Part shown: in pieces, positions 57,662-64,000 of the stretch
How the letters are laid out: each line of letters starts with the position of its first letter
Position numbering within the stretch: the stretch's first letter is position 1
Assembly: GCA_023428755.1 (NCBI GenBank)
Contig: JAEYWX010000017.1
Coordinates: 124,001 to 188,000 of the forward strand
Source of the DNA: Bacteroidota bacterium
GTDB taxonomy: Bacteria > Bacteroidota > Bacteroidia > Chitinophagales > Chitinophagaceae
Length of the DNA: 64,000 nt
Direction: 5' to 3'
Made by a program: the position numbers and the translations under genes
Notes under the pieces: generated by a model
Seen by the model: only the letters and a program-made list of their open reading frames with translations
What the model was told of the DNA's origin: nothing
Databases searched by the model: none

Positions 57662-60109
57662 ATGAACAGATCCTTTTTTAGTTTCCTCCTTATCATCCTT
57701 TCGGCAAGTTCAGTTTTTGCACAAAACAAAGGTGTTATTGCCGGTACAGTAGTTGACAAATCAACACAACTTCCTCTTGATGCCGTTTCAGTAAAAGTAG
57801 AAAACACAGAATGGGGTTCGGTTACCGATTCGCTGGGACGTTTCCGTATCAGCAATGTGGACCCCAAAACATACAATATCGTTTTCACCAAAGTAGGCTT
57901 TAAAGCCTTTACACTTTATAACATTGTGCTTACATCAGGTAACGAAGTAAGCGTAACCATTGAACTGGAGGAAGAAATCAAGTCGATTGGTGAAATAACG
58001 ATCACGGGCAGACGAACAGCAAAGGTGGCTACGCTTGAAACGCCGCTGAGTGTACAACGTTTAACCACCGAAGAGATCAAAGCAAACCCCGGCGGAAACT
58101 TCGACATTAGTCGTGTGATTAATACATTGCCCGGTGTTGGTGGAACAGCCGGCAGTGTGGGTGGTTTCCGGAACGATATTATCATCCGTGGTGGCGGCCC
58201 CGGTGAAAATGTGTTTTATTTAGATGGAATTGAAATTCCGGTGATCAATCACTTTGCAACACAGGGTGCCGGCGGAGGGCCAACCGGTATTTTGAATGTG
58301 AGTTTTATTGAAGATGTGAAACTCAGTTCTTCGGCTTTTGATGCCCGTTATGATAATGCACTCAGCAGTGTTTTTGAGTTTAAGCAAAAGCGAGGCAACA
58401 GTAACCGGGTACAGGGCAATGTTCGTTTAAGCGCAACAGAACTTGCCGCAACATTGGAAGGTCCGTTGAGCAATAATAAGAAAACAACCTTTCTTGCCAG
58501 TGCACGCAGAAGTTATTTGCAGTTTTTATTCCAGGCTTTGGATCTTCCTATCCGTCCTAACTATTGGGATTTTCAATACAAGGTCACGCATCAGTTCGAT
58601 AAGAAAACAACATTGACTTTGTTAGGTGTTGGCGCTATTGATGAATTTAGTTTTGCAGCACCTTCAGAAACTACACCGGAGAAATTATATATCCTCAACA
58701 GCAATCCGAATATCAATCAGTGGAATTACACGGTTGGTGCTGCGTTAAAGCGAAATATCAAAAACGGTTTCTGGAACCTTGCTGTCAGTCGAAATGCGTT
58801 CAACAATAATATAACACGATTTGAAGATAACCTCAACCCTACTCCTGCGCAGCAATCGTTGGATGTAACGTCGAACGAAACAGAAAACAAATTGCGGTTT
58901 GATGTAAATCAAACGCTCAATGGATGGAAGCTGAGCTATGGTGCTGTTGTACAAAATCCGCAATTCAGTAATGAAGGGTTTGCACGCATCCGTGCTGAAG
59001 TAAGAGATACGCTGGGTAATCTTGTTCAACCCGAAGTAAAAGCCAATTTCACTACATCCACCAGTTTTGTAAAGCTCGGTGGATTTGTGCAGGCAGGTAA
59101 ACGTTTTTTTGATGATCGACTTGGTGTGAATGTTGGCGTTCGTGTTGATGGTAATACATTTACCGATGAAGGAATGAATCTGTTCCAAACTTTCAGTCCA
59201 CGAGTGGGATTGAGTTATGTGTTAAGCGATCAATGGACGGTGAATGCAAGCGTTGGTCGTTACTATCGATTAGCACCTTATACAATTCTCGGCTTTCAGG
59301 ATAACAACCGCAATTATGTAAATCGTGATGCCAAATATCTGCGCAGCGATCACTACGTTGTAGGTTTTGAATATTTGCCAAAGAACACCACACGATTTAC
59401 CATTGAGGGTTTTTACAAGCAATACGGCAATATGCCGGTGAGTGTGCGTGATGGCATTAATCTGGCAAACAAAGGCGGTGATTTTAATATACTTGGTAAC
59501 GAAGATGTAGTGAGTACAGGTAAAGGCAGGACTTATGGCGTAGAGTTTTTTGCACAACAGAAATTAACGAAGAGGTTTTATGGCGTGTTCAGTTATACGT
59601 TTTTTGTAAGCCAGTTTAGTGGTGCGGATGGGAAATATATTGCCAGTGCATGGGACAACCGTCATTTGTTAAGTGTTACATGGGGTTATAAATTTCCTCG
59701 CAACTGGGAACTGGGTTTAAAATTCCGCTACCAGGGTGGCGCTCCGTTTACGCCGTTTGATGCAATAGCCAGCCGGCAGAATTATCTCAGTACCGGAGAA
59801 GGTATTCTGGATTTTGCACGGTTGAATCAAAACCGCTTATCTGCTTTCAATGCAAGTGATGTGCGGATCGATAAGAAATGGAATTTCAAACGTGTTACAC
59901 TGGATGTGTTTTTAGATGTAACCAACTGGTATGTGGCGAAAAGTCCGGCATTCCCTCAATATACATTCCAACGTACAACCGATAACAGCGGCTTTGCAAC
60001 TACCAATGGACAACCCGTTGCATTTGATGGAAGTAATGCCATCCCTGTTATTCTGCAAAACAACGATCCAAGTGTAACACCAACGATTGGTTTTATTATT
60101 GAGTTTTAA
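57662..60109 (+). CDS. TonB-dependent receptor with carboxypeptidase-like N-terminal domain
   Basis: This 815-residue outer membrane receptor has a signal peptide, a carboxypeptidase-regulatory-like beta domain (KGVIAGTVVDKSTQLPLDAV, VTDSLGRFRIS), a plug domain (TPLSVQRLTTEEIKANPGGN, GGPGENVFYLDGIEIP) and a barrel ending with TPTIGFIIEF. It imports large substrates with energy from TonB. No SusD-like partner is next to it, so starch-type uptake is unlikely. It is divergent from the S9 peptidase gene with 78 bases between; no exact -7 box was found there. Confidence 0.92.
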   Translation: MNRSFFSFLLIILSASSVFAQNKGVIAGTVVDKSTQLPLDAVSVKVENTEWGSVTDSLGRFRISNVDPKTYNIVFTKVGFKAFTLYNIVLTSGNEVSVTIELEEEIKSIGEITITGRRTAKVATLETPLSVQRLTTEEIKANPGGNFDISRVINTLPGVGGTAGSVGGFRNDIIIRGGGPGENVFYLDGIEIPVINHFATQGAGGGPTGILNVSFIEDVKLSSSAFDARYDNALSSVFEFKQKRGNSNRVQGNVRLSATELAATLEGPLSNNKKTTFLASARRSYLQFLFQALDLPIRPNYWDFQYKVTHQFDKKTTLTLLGVGAIDEFSFAAPSETTPEKLYILNSNPNINQWNYTVGAALKRNIKNGFWNLAVSRNAFNNNITRFEDNLNPTPAQQSLDVTSNETENKLRFDVNQTLNGWKLSYGAVVQNPQFSNEGFARIRAEVRDTLGNLVQPEVKANFTTSTSFVKLGGFVQAGKRFFDDRLGVNVGVRVDGNTFTDEGMNLFQTFSPRVGLSYVLSDQWTVNASVGRYYRLAPYTILGFQDNNRNYVNRDAKYLRSDHYVVGFEYLPKNTTRFTIEGFYKQYGNMPVSVRDGINLANKGGDFNILGNEDVVSTGKGRTYGVEFFAQQKLTKRFYGVFSYTFFVSQFSGADGKYIASAWDNRHLLSVTWGYKFPRNWELGLKFRYQGGAPFTPFDAIASRQNYLSTGEGILDFARLNQNRLSAFNASDVRIDKKWNFKRVTLDVFLDVTNWYVAKSPAFPQYTFQRTTDNSGFATTNGQPVAFDGSNAIPVILQNNDPSVTPTIGFIIEF

Positions 60110-60185
60110 ATTGGAAATTAGGTAAGAGGTAGGAAGTACGAGTTACGAAAACAAGCACATCATAATTGAATAAATCATTCAAAAG

Positions 60186-60273
60186 TTTTTGGCGCAGAGA
60201 AAGAAGAACGCAAAGTATTTCGCAGAGTAACCTCTGCGTTTAACTCCTTATCTCTTGTTCTCTGCGCCAAAAA
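60186..60273. repeat. Nested palindromic intergenic element (GGCGCAGAGAA type)
   Basis: TTTTTGGCGCAGAGAA (60186-60201) and TTCTCTGCGCCAAAAA (60258-60273) are perfect 16-base complements. Inside, CGCAGAG (60221-60227) and CTCTGCG (60232-60238) pair around TAAC. GAAGTACG (60133-60140) and CGTACTTC (60324-60331) form a further outer pair. It fills the 222-base gap between convergent genes and may also act as a terminator. Confidence 0.65.
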
Positions 60274-60331
60274 ATCGACAAAAATTTAAGTAAAGATTCA
60301 ATTGAAGCACACGAGTCGTATCCCGTACTTC

Positions 60332-61219
60332 TTACTTCGTACTTTTCTTCGCCTTCCATACCCGAATCGTCTGTATTACTACACTGGCAACGATCAACAG
60401 AATTCCCCAATAGAATCCTTTGCCTAAATCTTTGTTTTCGTTATACAACAAAAACGCAAGCAGAATTCCATACACCGGTTCAAGATTGTACGTAAGATTC
60501 GCTGTAAAAGCGGAGATTTTTTTCAATGCATTAACCGATAGCTGAAAAGCCAACACCGTGCAAAAGAATGCAAGCATCAACAACCAGAACCAATCACTTA
60601 ACGAAGGAAGATGTTTATCTGCCGGGGAGAATTGCAGATACAGCGGCAACAATAAACTCAACATCAACCATCCCCCACCCAACTCGTACAGCGTTAAGTT
60701 GGAAACAGGAACATGTTGAATCAAACGTTTATTGAAAATGGGAAACAAAGCCGATAAAAATGCAGCAGCAACACCAAGTAAAATGCCTGTTTTATATTCT
60801 GTATCGAAATGAAAAATGAGATAAATACCCAGCAATACTAATAAGCCCAGCAATACTTCGGTAAGGTCGACCCTGCGTTTTAATATCAGCGGCTCCAGGA
60901 AAGCGGTAAACGAACCGGTTGCTGCAAAACAAACCAAAGCAATCGACACATTTGCATATTTGATGCTGCCATAAAAAAACACCCAATGCAATGCAATGAG
61001 TGCTCCAATACCGATGCATTGCAGTAAATATTTCCGTTCAATCCGGATCGATTGTTTGCGGATAAAAAAGATGAGTAATAACAATAATGATGAAAGTAAC
61101 ATCCGGTACCATACCAGCCAGCCTTCATTCAATTCGATCAAACGGCCAAGCACACCGGTAAACCCTGCTAAAAAAACAGCAGCATGCAGTTGTAAAAAAG
61201 CTTTGGTTGTTGGATGCAT
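60332..61219 (-). CDS. EamA/DMT family transporter
   Basis: This 295-residue protein has ten membrane helices in two EamA repeats: LIELNEGWLVWYRMLLSSLL in the first, and LTLYELGGGWLMLSLLL with LTYNLEPVYGILLAFLLYNE in the second. The glutamate-proline pair in the last repeat is typical. The substrate is unknown. ATG 61219 begins 8 bases after the glycosyltransferase stop; a TTG at 61231 would overlap it. The two genes probably share a transcript. Confidence 0.85.
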   Translation of the reverse strand: MHPTTKAFLQLHAAVFLAGFTGVLGRLIELNEGWLVWYRMLLSSLLLLLIFFIRKQSIRIERKYLLQCIGIGALIALHWVFFYGSIKYANVSIALVCFAATGSFTAFLEPLILKRRVDLTEVLLGLLVLLGIYLIFHFDTEYKTGILLGVAAAFLSALFPIFNKRLIQHVPVSNLTLYELGGGWLMLSLLLPLYLQFSPADKHLPSLSDWFWLLMLAFFCTVLAFQLSVNALKKISAFTANLTYNLEPVYGILLAFLLYNENKDLGKGFYWGILLIVASVVIQTIRVWKAKKSTK

Positions 61220-61227
61220 TAGATAGA

Positions 61228-62025
61228 TCAATGATTGCTTTGTGCAACCACATCATCAGATGAATATTTTGAAAGAGGGTCGCCTGCTTTCTTGATCTTT
61301 TGGTGATAATCTTTAAATAAACTTTGCCAACGCAACTTTAATACACCAAGAATTCCTTCTTTCACAATACCCTTGTTCATTTTGCTTGCACCAAGCTTGC
61401 GATCAACAAATGTAATGGGCACTTCTTTGATTTTGAATTTCAGTTTCCAGGTTGCAAACTTCATTTCGATCTGGAACGCATAACCAACAAAGTGGATCTT
61501 ATCCAGGTTCAATGCTTCCAATAATTCCTTCCGGTAACAAACAAAACCAGCAGTAGGATCCATTACCGGCATCCAGGTGATCATGCGTGTGTAGAGCGAT
61601 GCGCCTTTTGATAATAAGATGCGGTTTTGTGGCCAGTTGGCAACAGCTCCACCTTTTACATACCGGCTGCCAATGGCAAGATCAGCACCTCCTGTTTTAC
61701 ATGCTTCTACAAGGCGGGGAAGATCAGCAGGGTTATGACTAAAATCGGCATCCATTTCACAAATAAACTGGTAACCTCTTTCAATCGCCCATTTAAAACC
61801 ATGAATGTATGCGGTGCCTAATCCCAGTTTTCCTTTTCGTTCTTCAATAAACAACTCACCGGGAAACGAAGATTGTAATTGCTTTACAATTTGTGCAGTA
61901 CCATCGGGCGAACCATCATCAATTACCAATACATGAAAACCTTTCTGTAATGAAAAAACGGCACGGATAATCTGTTCGATATTTTCCTTTTCGTTGTAAG
62001 TTGGTATAATGACGAGTTGTTCCAA
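61228..62025 (-). CDS. Polyprenyl-phosphate mannose synthase-like GT2
   Basis: This 265-residue enzyme resembles dolichol-phosphate mannosyltransferase (DPM1): VIIPTYNEKENIEQIIRAVF, VLVIDDGSPDGTAQIV, CEMDADFSHNPADLPRLVE (DxD metal site) and SKMNKGIVKEGILGVLKLRW. It transfers a sugar to undecaprenyl phosphate at the inner membrane to supply GT-C transferases such as the candidate at 53235. It lacks membrane helices, as short DPM1 forms do. Confidence 0.9.
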   Translation of the reverse strand: MEQLVIIPTYNEKENIEQIIRAVFSLQKGFHVLVIDDGSPDGTAQIVKQLQSSFPGELFIEERKGKLGLGTAYIHGFKWAIERGYQFICEMDADFSHNPADLPRLVEACKTGGADLAIGSRYVKGGAVANWPQNRILLSKGASLYTRMITWMPVMDPTAGFVCYRKELLEALNLDKIHFVGYAFQIEMKFATWKLKFKIKEVPITFVDRKLGASKMNKGIVKEGILGVLKLRWQSLFKDYHQKIKKAGDPLSKYSSDDVVAQSNH

Positions 62026-62096
62026 TCTGATTGTTTGCGTTGCAATTTAGTTGATTTCAAAAACCTTCAACAAAACTTCTTTCGATGCAGAAACGT

Positions 62097-62927
62097 TTAG
62101 TTCTTCTTTAACAGGGTACGGTTCAATATTTCTGTGAGTTTTTGTTTGGTATGCAATGGAAAATCGCCCTTCATCATCCAGTCATAATACTGTGGTTCCT
62201 GCTTTAATACCAAGGTTACCGGTTTACCTTTGTGTTTTCCGAAATTGAATACCTCTACTCCATTCTCCATCACAAAACGTCGGGCAAAATCAACAATCTG
62301 ATCTTCGCCGGTAAATTTCACAATCTCAGGCACACTGGAGCCCATTTGCGGATAACGTTTCACCTGTGCTTCCAGTACTTCCCAGGTTGCGAGGGCATCT
62401 ACTTCGGCACTGTGTGCTCCATCCAATGTCTTGTCGCAGTAAAATTTATAAGCAGCGCTGAGTGTACGTTGTTCCATCATGTGGAATACCCGTTGCACAT
62501 CCAGCAAAGAGCGGTCGTTTAATTCAATATCCAACCCTGCACGTAAAAATTCTTCTACCAGCAACGGAATATCAAATCGGTTGGAATTATATCCGGCCAG
62601 ATCGCAATTAGCCATGAACATTTTAATTTCATTGGCCGCCTGTTTGAAGGTTGGGGCATCTTTCACCATGTCATTGCTGATGCCATGCACTTCAGTAGCT
62701 CCGGGAGGAATCGGCATTTCAGGGTTAATGAGTTTCCGCTTTACCTGACGGCTGCCATCGGGCATGATCTTTATAATGGCAATTTCAACGATCCTGTCGC
62801 TGCTGATATTAACACCTGTAGTTTCAAGATCGATGACGGCTAGCGGACGTGTTAGTTGTAAACTCATAATTTGGTTGCCTATGGGTTGGTTATTGGCCTC
62901 AAAACCAATCGAAATCTGTTGACTCAT
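62097..62927 (-). CDS. DnaQ-like 3'-5' exonuclease
   Basis: This 276-residue protein has an exonuclease domain: VIDLETTGVNISSDRIVEIA (ExoI, DxE), AGYNSNRFDIPLLVEEFL (ExoII) and AHSAEVDALATWEVLEAQ (ExoIII, H and D). A C-terminal extension (VFNFGKHKGKPVTLVLKQEP) is a small domain often found in DNA polymerase III epsilon relatives of Bacteroidota. It could proofread or trim DNA. ATG 62927 is chosen because a -7 box lies 3 bases upstream; ATG 62867 would also leave the catalytic core intact. Confidence 0.9.
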   Translation of the reverse strand: MSQQISIGFEANNQPIGNQIMSLQLTRPLAVIDLETTGVNISSDRIVEIAIIKIMPDGSRQVKRKLINPEMPIPPGATEVHGISNDMVKDAPTFKQAANEIKMFMANCDLAGYNSNRFDIPLLVEEFLRAGLDIELNDRSLLDVQRVFHMMEQRTLSAAYKFYCDKTLDGAHSAEVDALATWEVLEAQVKRYPQMGSSVPEIVKFTGEDQIVDFARRFVMENGVEVFNFGKHKGKPVTLVLKQEPQYYDWMMKGDFPLHTKQKLTEILNRTLLKKN

Positions 62928-62930
62928 GAG

Positions 62931-62938
62931 CAAAAATA
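62931..62938 (-). promoter_or_regulatory. -7 box of the exonuclease gene
   Basis: CAAAAATA reads TATTTTTG on the minus strand and ends 3 bases before ATG 62927, implying a leaderless message. Confidence 0.5.
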
Positions 62939-63025
62939 GCTAAAACAAATGCACCGTCAGATACTGAAATACACTTAAAGAACGTTTTATTGTTGTAATT
63001 TTGACAATATTCTTAAAATCATGGT

Positions 63026-63033
63026 TAATTTTG
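63026..63033 (+). promoter_or_regulatory. -7 box of the small lipoprotein gene
   Basis: TAATTTTG matches TAnnTTTG. TTTG at 63000-63003 is a plausible -33 element 22 bases upstream. The ATG lies 22 bases downstream at 63056. Confidence 0.5.
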
Positions 63034-63055
63034 CGGAACCAAAATCCGTTTATTT

Positions 63056-63181
63056 ATGAAAAAAGTAATGATTTCTCTCCTCGCAGTTGCAATTGCAGCT
63101 TTTGTATTCACATCTTGCGCCAGCAGTAAGCGTGGTGTGGGTTGTCCTACCAGTACAAGCAATAAACCTTTCCGTGCCTAA
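63056..63181 (+). CDS. 41-residue lipoprotein
   Basis: This very short gene encodes KKVMISLLAVAIAAFVF, a lipobox FTSC (cysteine near residue 21), and a mature tail of about 20 residues, with CASSKRGVGCPTS and a second cysteine. Small lipoproteins with a GxGCP-type tail occur widely in Bacteroidota as far as I recall; their function is unknown. It has its own -7 box and ends 27 bases before ytxJ, so the two may be co-transcribed and share thiol chemistry. Confidence 0.75.
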   Translation: MKKVMISLLAVAIAAFVFTSCASSKRGVGCPTSTSNKPFRA

Positions 63182-63208
63182 GCTGTTATCCTGGTAAATT
63201 AAACTTAC

Positions 63209-63544
63209 ATGAATTGGATTCCGTTACGTTCCAATGAAGAATTGGAACAGTTGATTTTATTGTCTGAAACCAACCCGCAGGTTATTTTTAAACACAGTAC
63301 CCGTTGCAGCATTAGTTCGGTTGCAAAAAGCCGATTGGAAAAAGCTGGTACACCAGGTGAGTTACCATTTCATTATCTTGATCTGCTCTCTTACCGGTCG
63401 TTATCGAATTCTATTGCTGAACGTTTTGCGGTAGAACATGAATCGCCGCAAATACTTGTGATTAAAAAAGGGAAATGTGTTTACACCGAAAGCCATATGG
63501 GAATTGATATAGACGAAATAAAAGAACAAGTTCAATTGAACTGA
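63209..63544 (+). CDS. ytxJ: YtxJ family bacillithiol redox protein
   Basis: This 111-residue thioredoxin-fold protein has the monothiol site FKHSTRCSISS with C33, the hallmark of YtxJ, a presumed bacilliredoxin that removes bacillithiol from protein cysteines. ESPQILVIKKGKCVYTES carries the cis-proline loop. Together with the YfiT protein at 29782 it implies that the organism makes bacillithiol. A hairpin terminator follows at 63551. Confidence 0.88.
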   Translation: MNWIPLRSNEELEQLILLSETNPQVIFKHSTRCSISSVAKSRLEKAGTPGELPFHYLDLLSYRSLSNSIAERFAVEHESPQILVIKKGKCVYTESHMGIDIDEIKEQVQLN

Positions 63545-63550
63545 TAAAAG

Positions 63551-63576
63551 AAAGGCCACCATTACGGTGGCCTTTT
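63551..63576. terminator. Bidirectional terminator between ytxJ and ppdK
   Basis: AAAGGCCACC and GGTGGCCTTT pair around ATTAC and are followed by T residues, between convergent stops. Confidence 0.8.
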
Positions 63577-63616
63577 GGTTTAGGATCATCATCAAAACAA
63601 TGGTTTTACATCGCTT

Positions 63617-64000
63617 TTATTTTCGGGGGAACTCCAATGCCGCATGTGCAGCTGCCAAACGGGCAATAGGCACACGGAACGGAGAACAGCTTACATAGTT
63701 CATTCCTATTTTGTGGCAATACACAACACTGTCAGGATCGCCACCATGTTCGCCACAGATACCGATCTTGAGATTTGGTTTTGTGATTCGTCCACGCTCT
63801 ACACCAATTTTGATCAGCTCTCCCACGCCACTTTGGTCAATGGTTTGGAACGGATCGTATGGCAGCAGCTTCAGATCAAGATATTTTGGTAAGAAACCTC
63901 CTATATCATCTCTGCTGAAACCAAAACTCATTTGTGTAAGATCGTTGGTGCCAAAGCTGAAGAAGTCTGCTTCTTCTGCAAGGCTGTTTGCTTTTAATGC
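63617..64000 (-). CDS. ppdK: Pyruvate, phosphate dikinase, C-terminal part (cut by window edge)
   Basis: The last 127 codons of pyruvate, phosphate dikinase lie here on the minus strand; the 5' part is beyond position 64000. The visible part includes FFSFGTNDLTQMSFGFSRDD, IGICGEHGGDPDSV with the catalytic cysteine, and NYVSCSPFRVPIARLAAAHA, all typical of the PEP/pyruvate-binding TIM barrel. The enzyme interconverts pyruvate, ATP and phosphate with PEP, AMP and pyrophosphate, and complements fbp in gluconeogenesis. Confidence 0.95.
   Translation of the reverse strand, partial: ALKANSLAEEADFFSFGTNDLTQMSFGFSRDDIGGFLPKYLDLKLLPYDPFQTIDQSGVGELIKIGVERGRITKPNLKIGICGEHGGDPDSVVYCHKIGMNYVSCSPFRVPIARLAAAHAALEFPRK

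Noticed and set aside
1..64000. tRNA, rRNA, riboswitch, CRISPR or prophage features
   Set aside because: No gap is large enough for rRNA. No cloverleaf, known riboswitch core, repeat-spacer array or phage structural gene was recognised by eye; a covariance-model scan would be decisive.

Overview
The window is chromosomal DNA from a member of the Bacteroidota, most probably family Chitinophagaceae. The evidence is the gene content (a TamL-type lipoprotein Omp85, TonB-dependent receptors with carboxypeptidase-like N-termini, a CzcA-TolC fusion, HU-CCDC81-like and DUF4199 proteins, the bacillithiol proteins YfiT and YtxJ) and the promoters. Many starts are preceded by the Bacteroidota -7 box TAnnTTTG rather than by a Shine-Dalgarno sequence. 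Sixty-one protein genes or remnants are described. No tRNA, rRNA, CRISPR array, prophage or classical insertion sequence was seen. No gene-free stretch exceeds about 225 bases.

Layout, left to right. 0.1-8 kb: a dihydroorotase-like protein without metal ligands, DUF4199, glycosyltransferases, a decayed GxxExxY gene, and a heptose pair (gmhA, gmhB-like) for lipopolysaccharide sugars, then secreted proteins of unknown role. 8-12 kb: an rRNA methyltransferase back to back with TamL, then truB. 12-19.5 kb: a heavy-metal efflux block (small exported protein, CzcA fused to a TolC-type outer membrane channel, CzcB-type lipoprotein adaptor) bracketed by two paralogous membrane proteins. 19.5-28.6 kb: an unassigned radical SAM protein, transporters, an SDR, a lone TonB, an orphan histidine kinase and folC. 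28.6-33 kb (minus strand): NUDIX hydrolase, YfiT, FKBP isomerase, ABC ATPase and fructose-1,6-bisphosphatase.

33-41 kb: small membrane proteins, a rhodanese-thioredoxin lipoprotein, a RAYT transposase between two inverted REP hairpins, an LTA-synthase-type sulfatase divergent from a PAP2 phosphatase, and a CNNM/CBS protein. 41-47.4 kb (minus strand): a four-gene unit made of a 1019-residue TPR protein, a plug-less TonB-receptor-type barrel, an HU-like membrane-anchored protein and a zinc-ribbon methyltransferase. 47.6-52 kb: DoxX, thioesterase, Uma2, CinA and a lipoyl acyltransferase E2. 52-64 kb: a histidine phosphatase, a GT-C-like membrane protein, an S9 peptidase divergent from a TonB-dependent receptor, EamA and dolichol-phosphate-mannose-synthase-like genes, a DnaQ-type exonuclease, a 41-residue lipoprotein, YtxJ and the 3' end of ppdK.

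Most genes are conserved Bacteroidota housekeeping or envelope functions. The parts most worth a second look are the metal-efflux block with its flanking paralogues and polyprotein architecture, the RAYT/REP unit, the TPR-barrel-HU unit, the GxxExxY remnant in an inverted-repeat frame, the cysteine-rich radical SAM protein, and -7 boxes so close to start codons that the messages should be nearly leaderless. All names rest on motif recognition by eye; no database search was possible.
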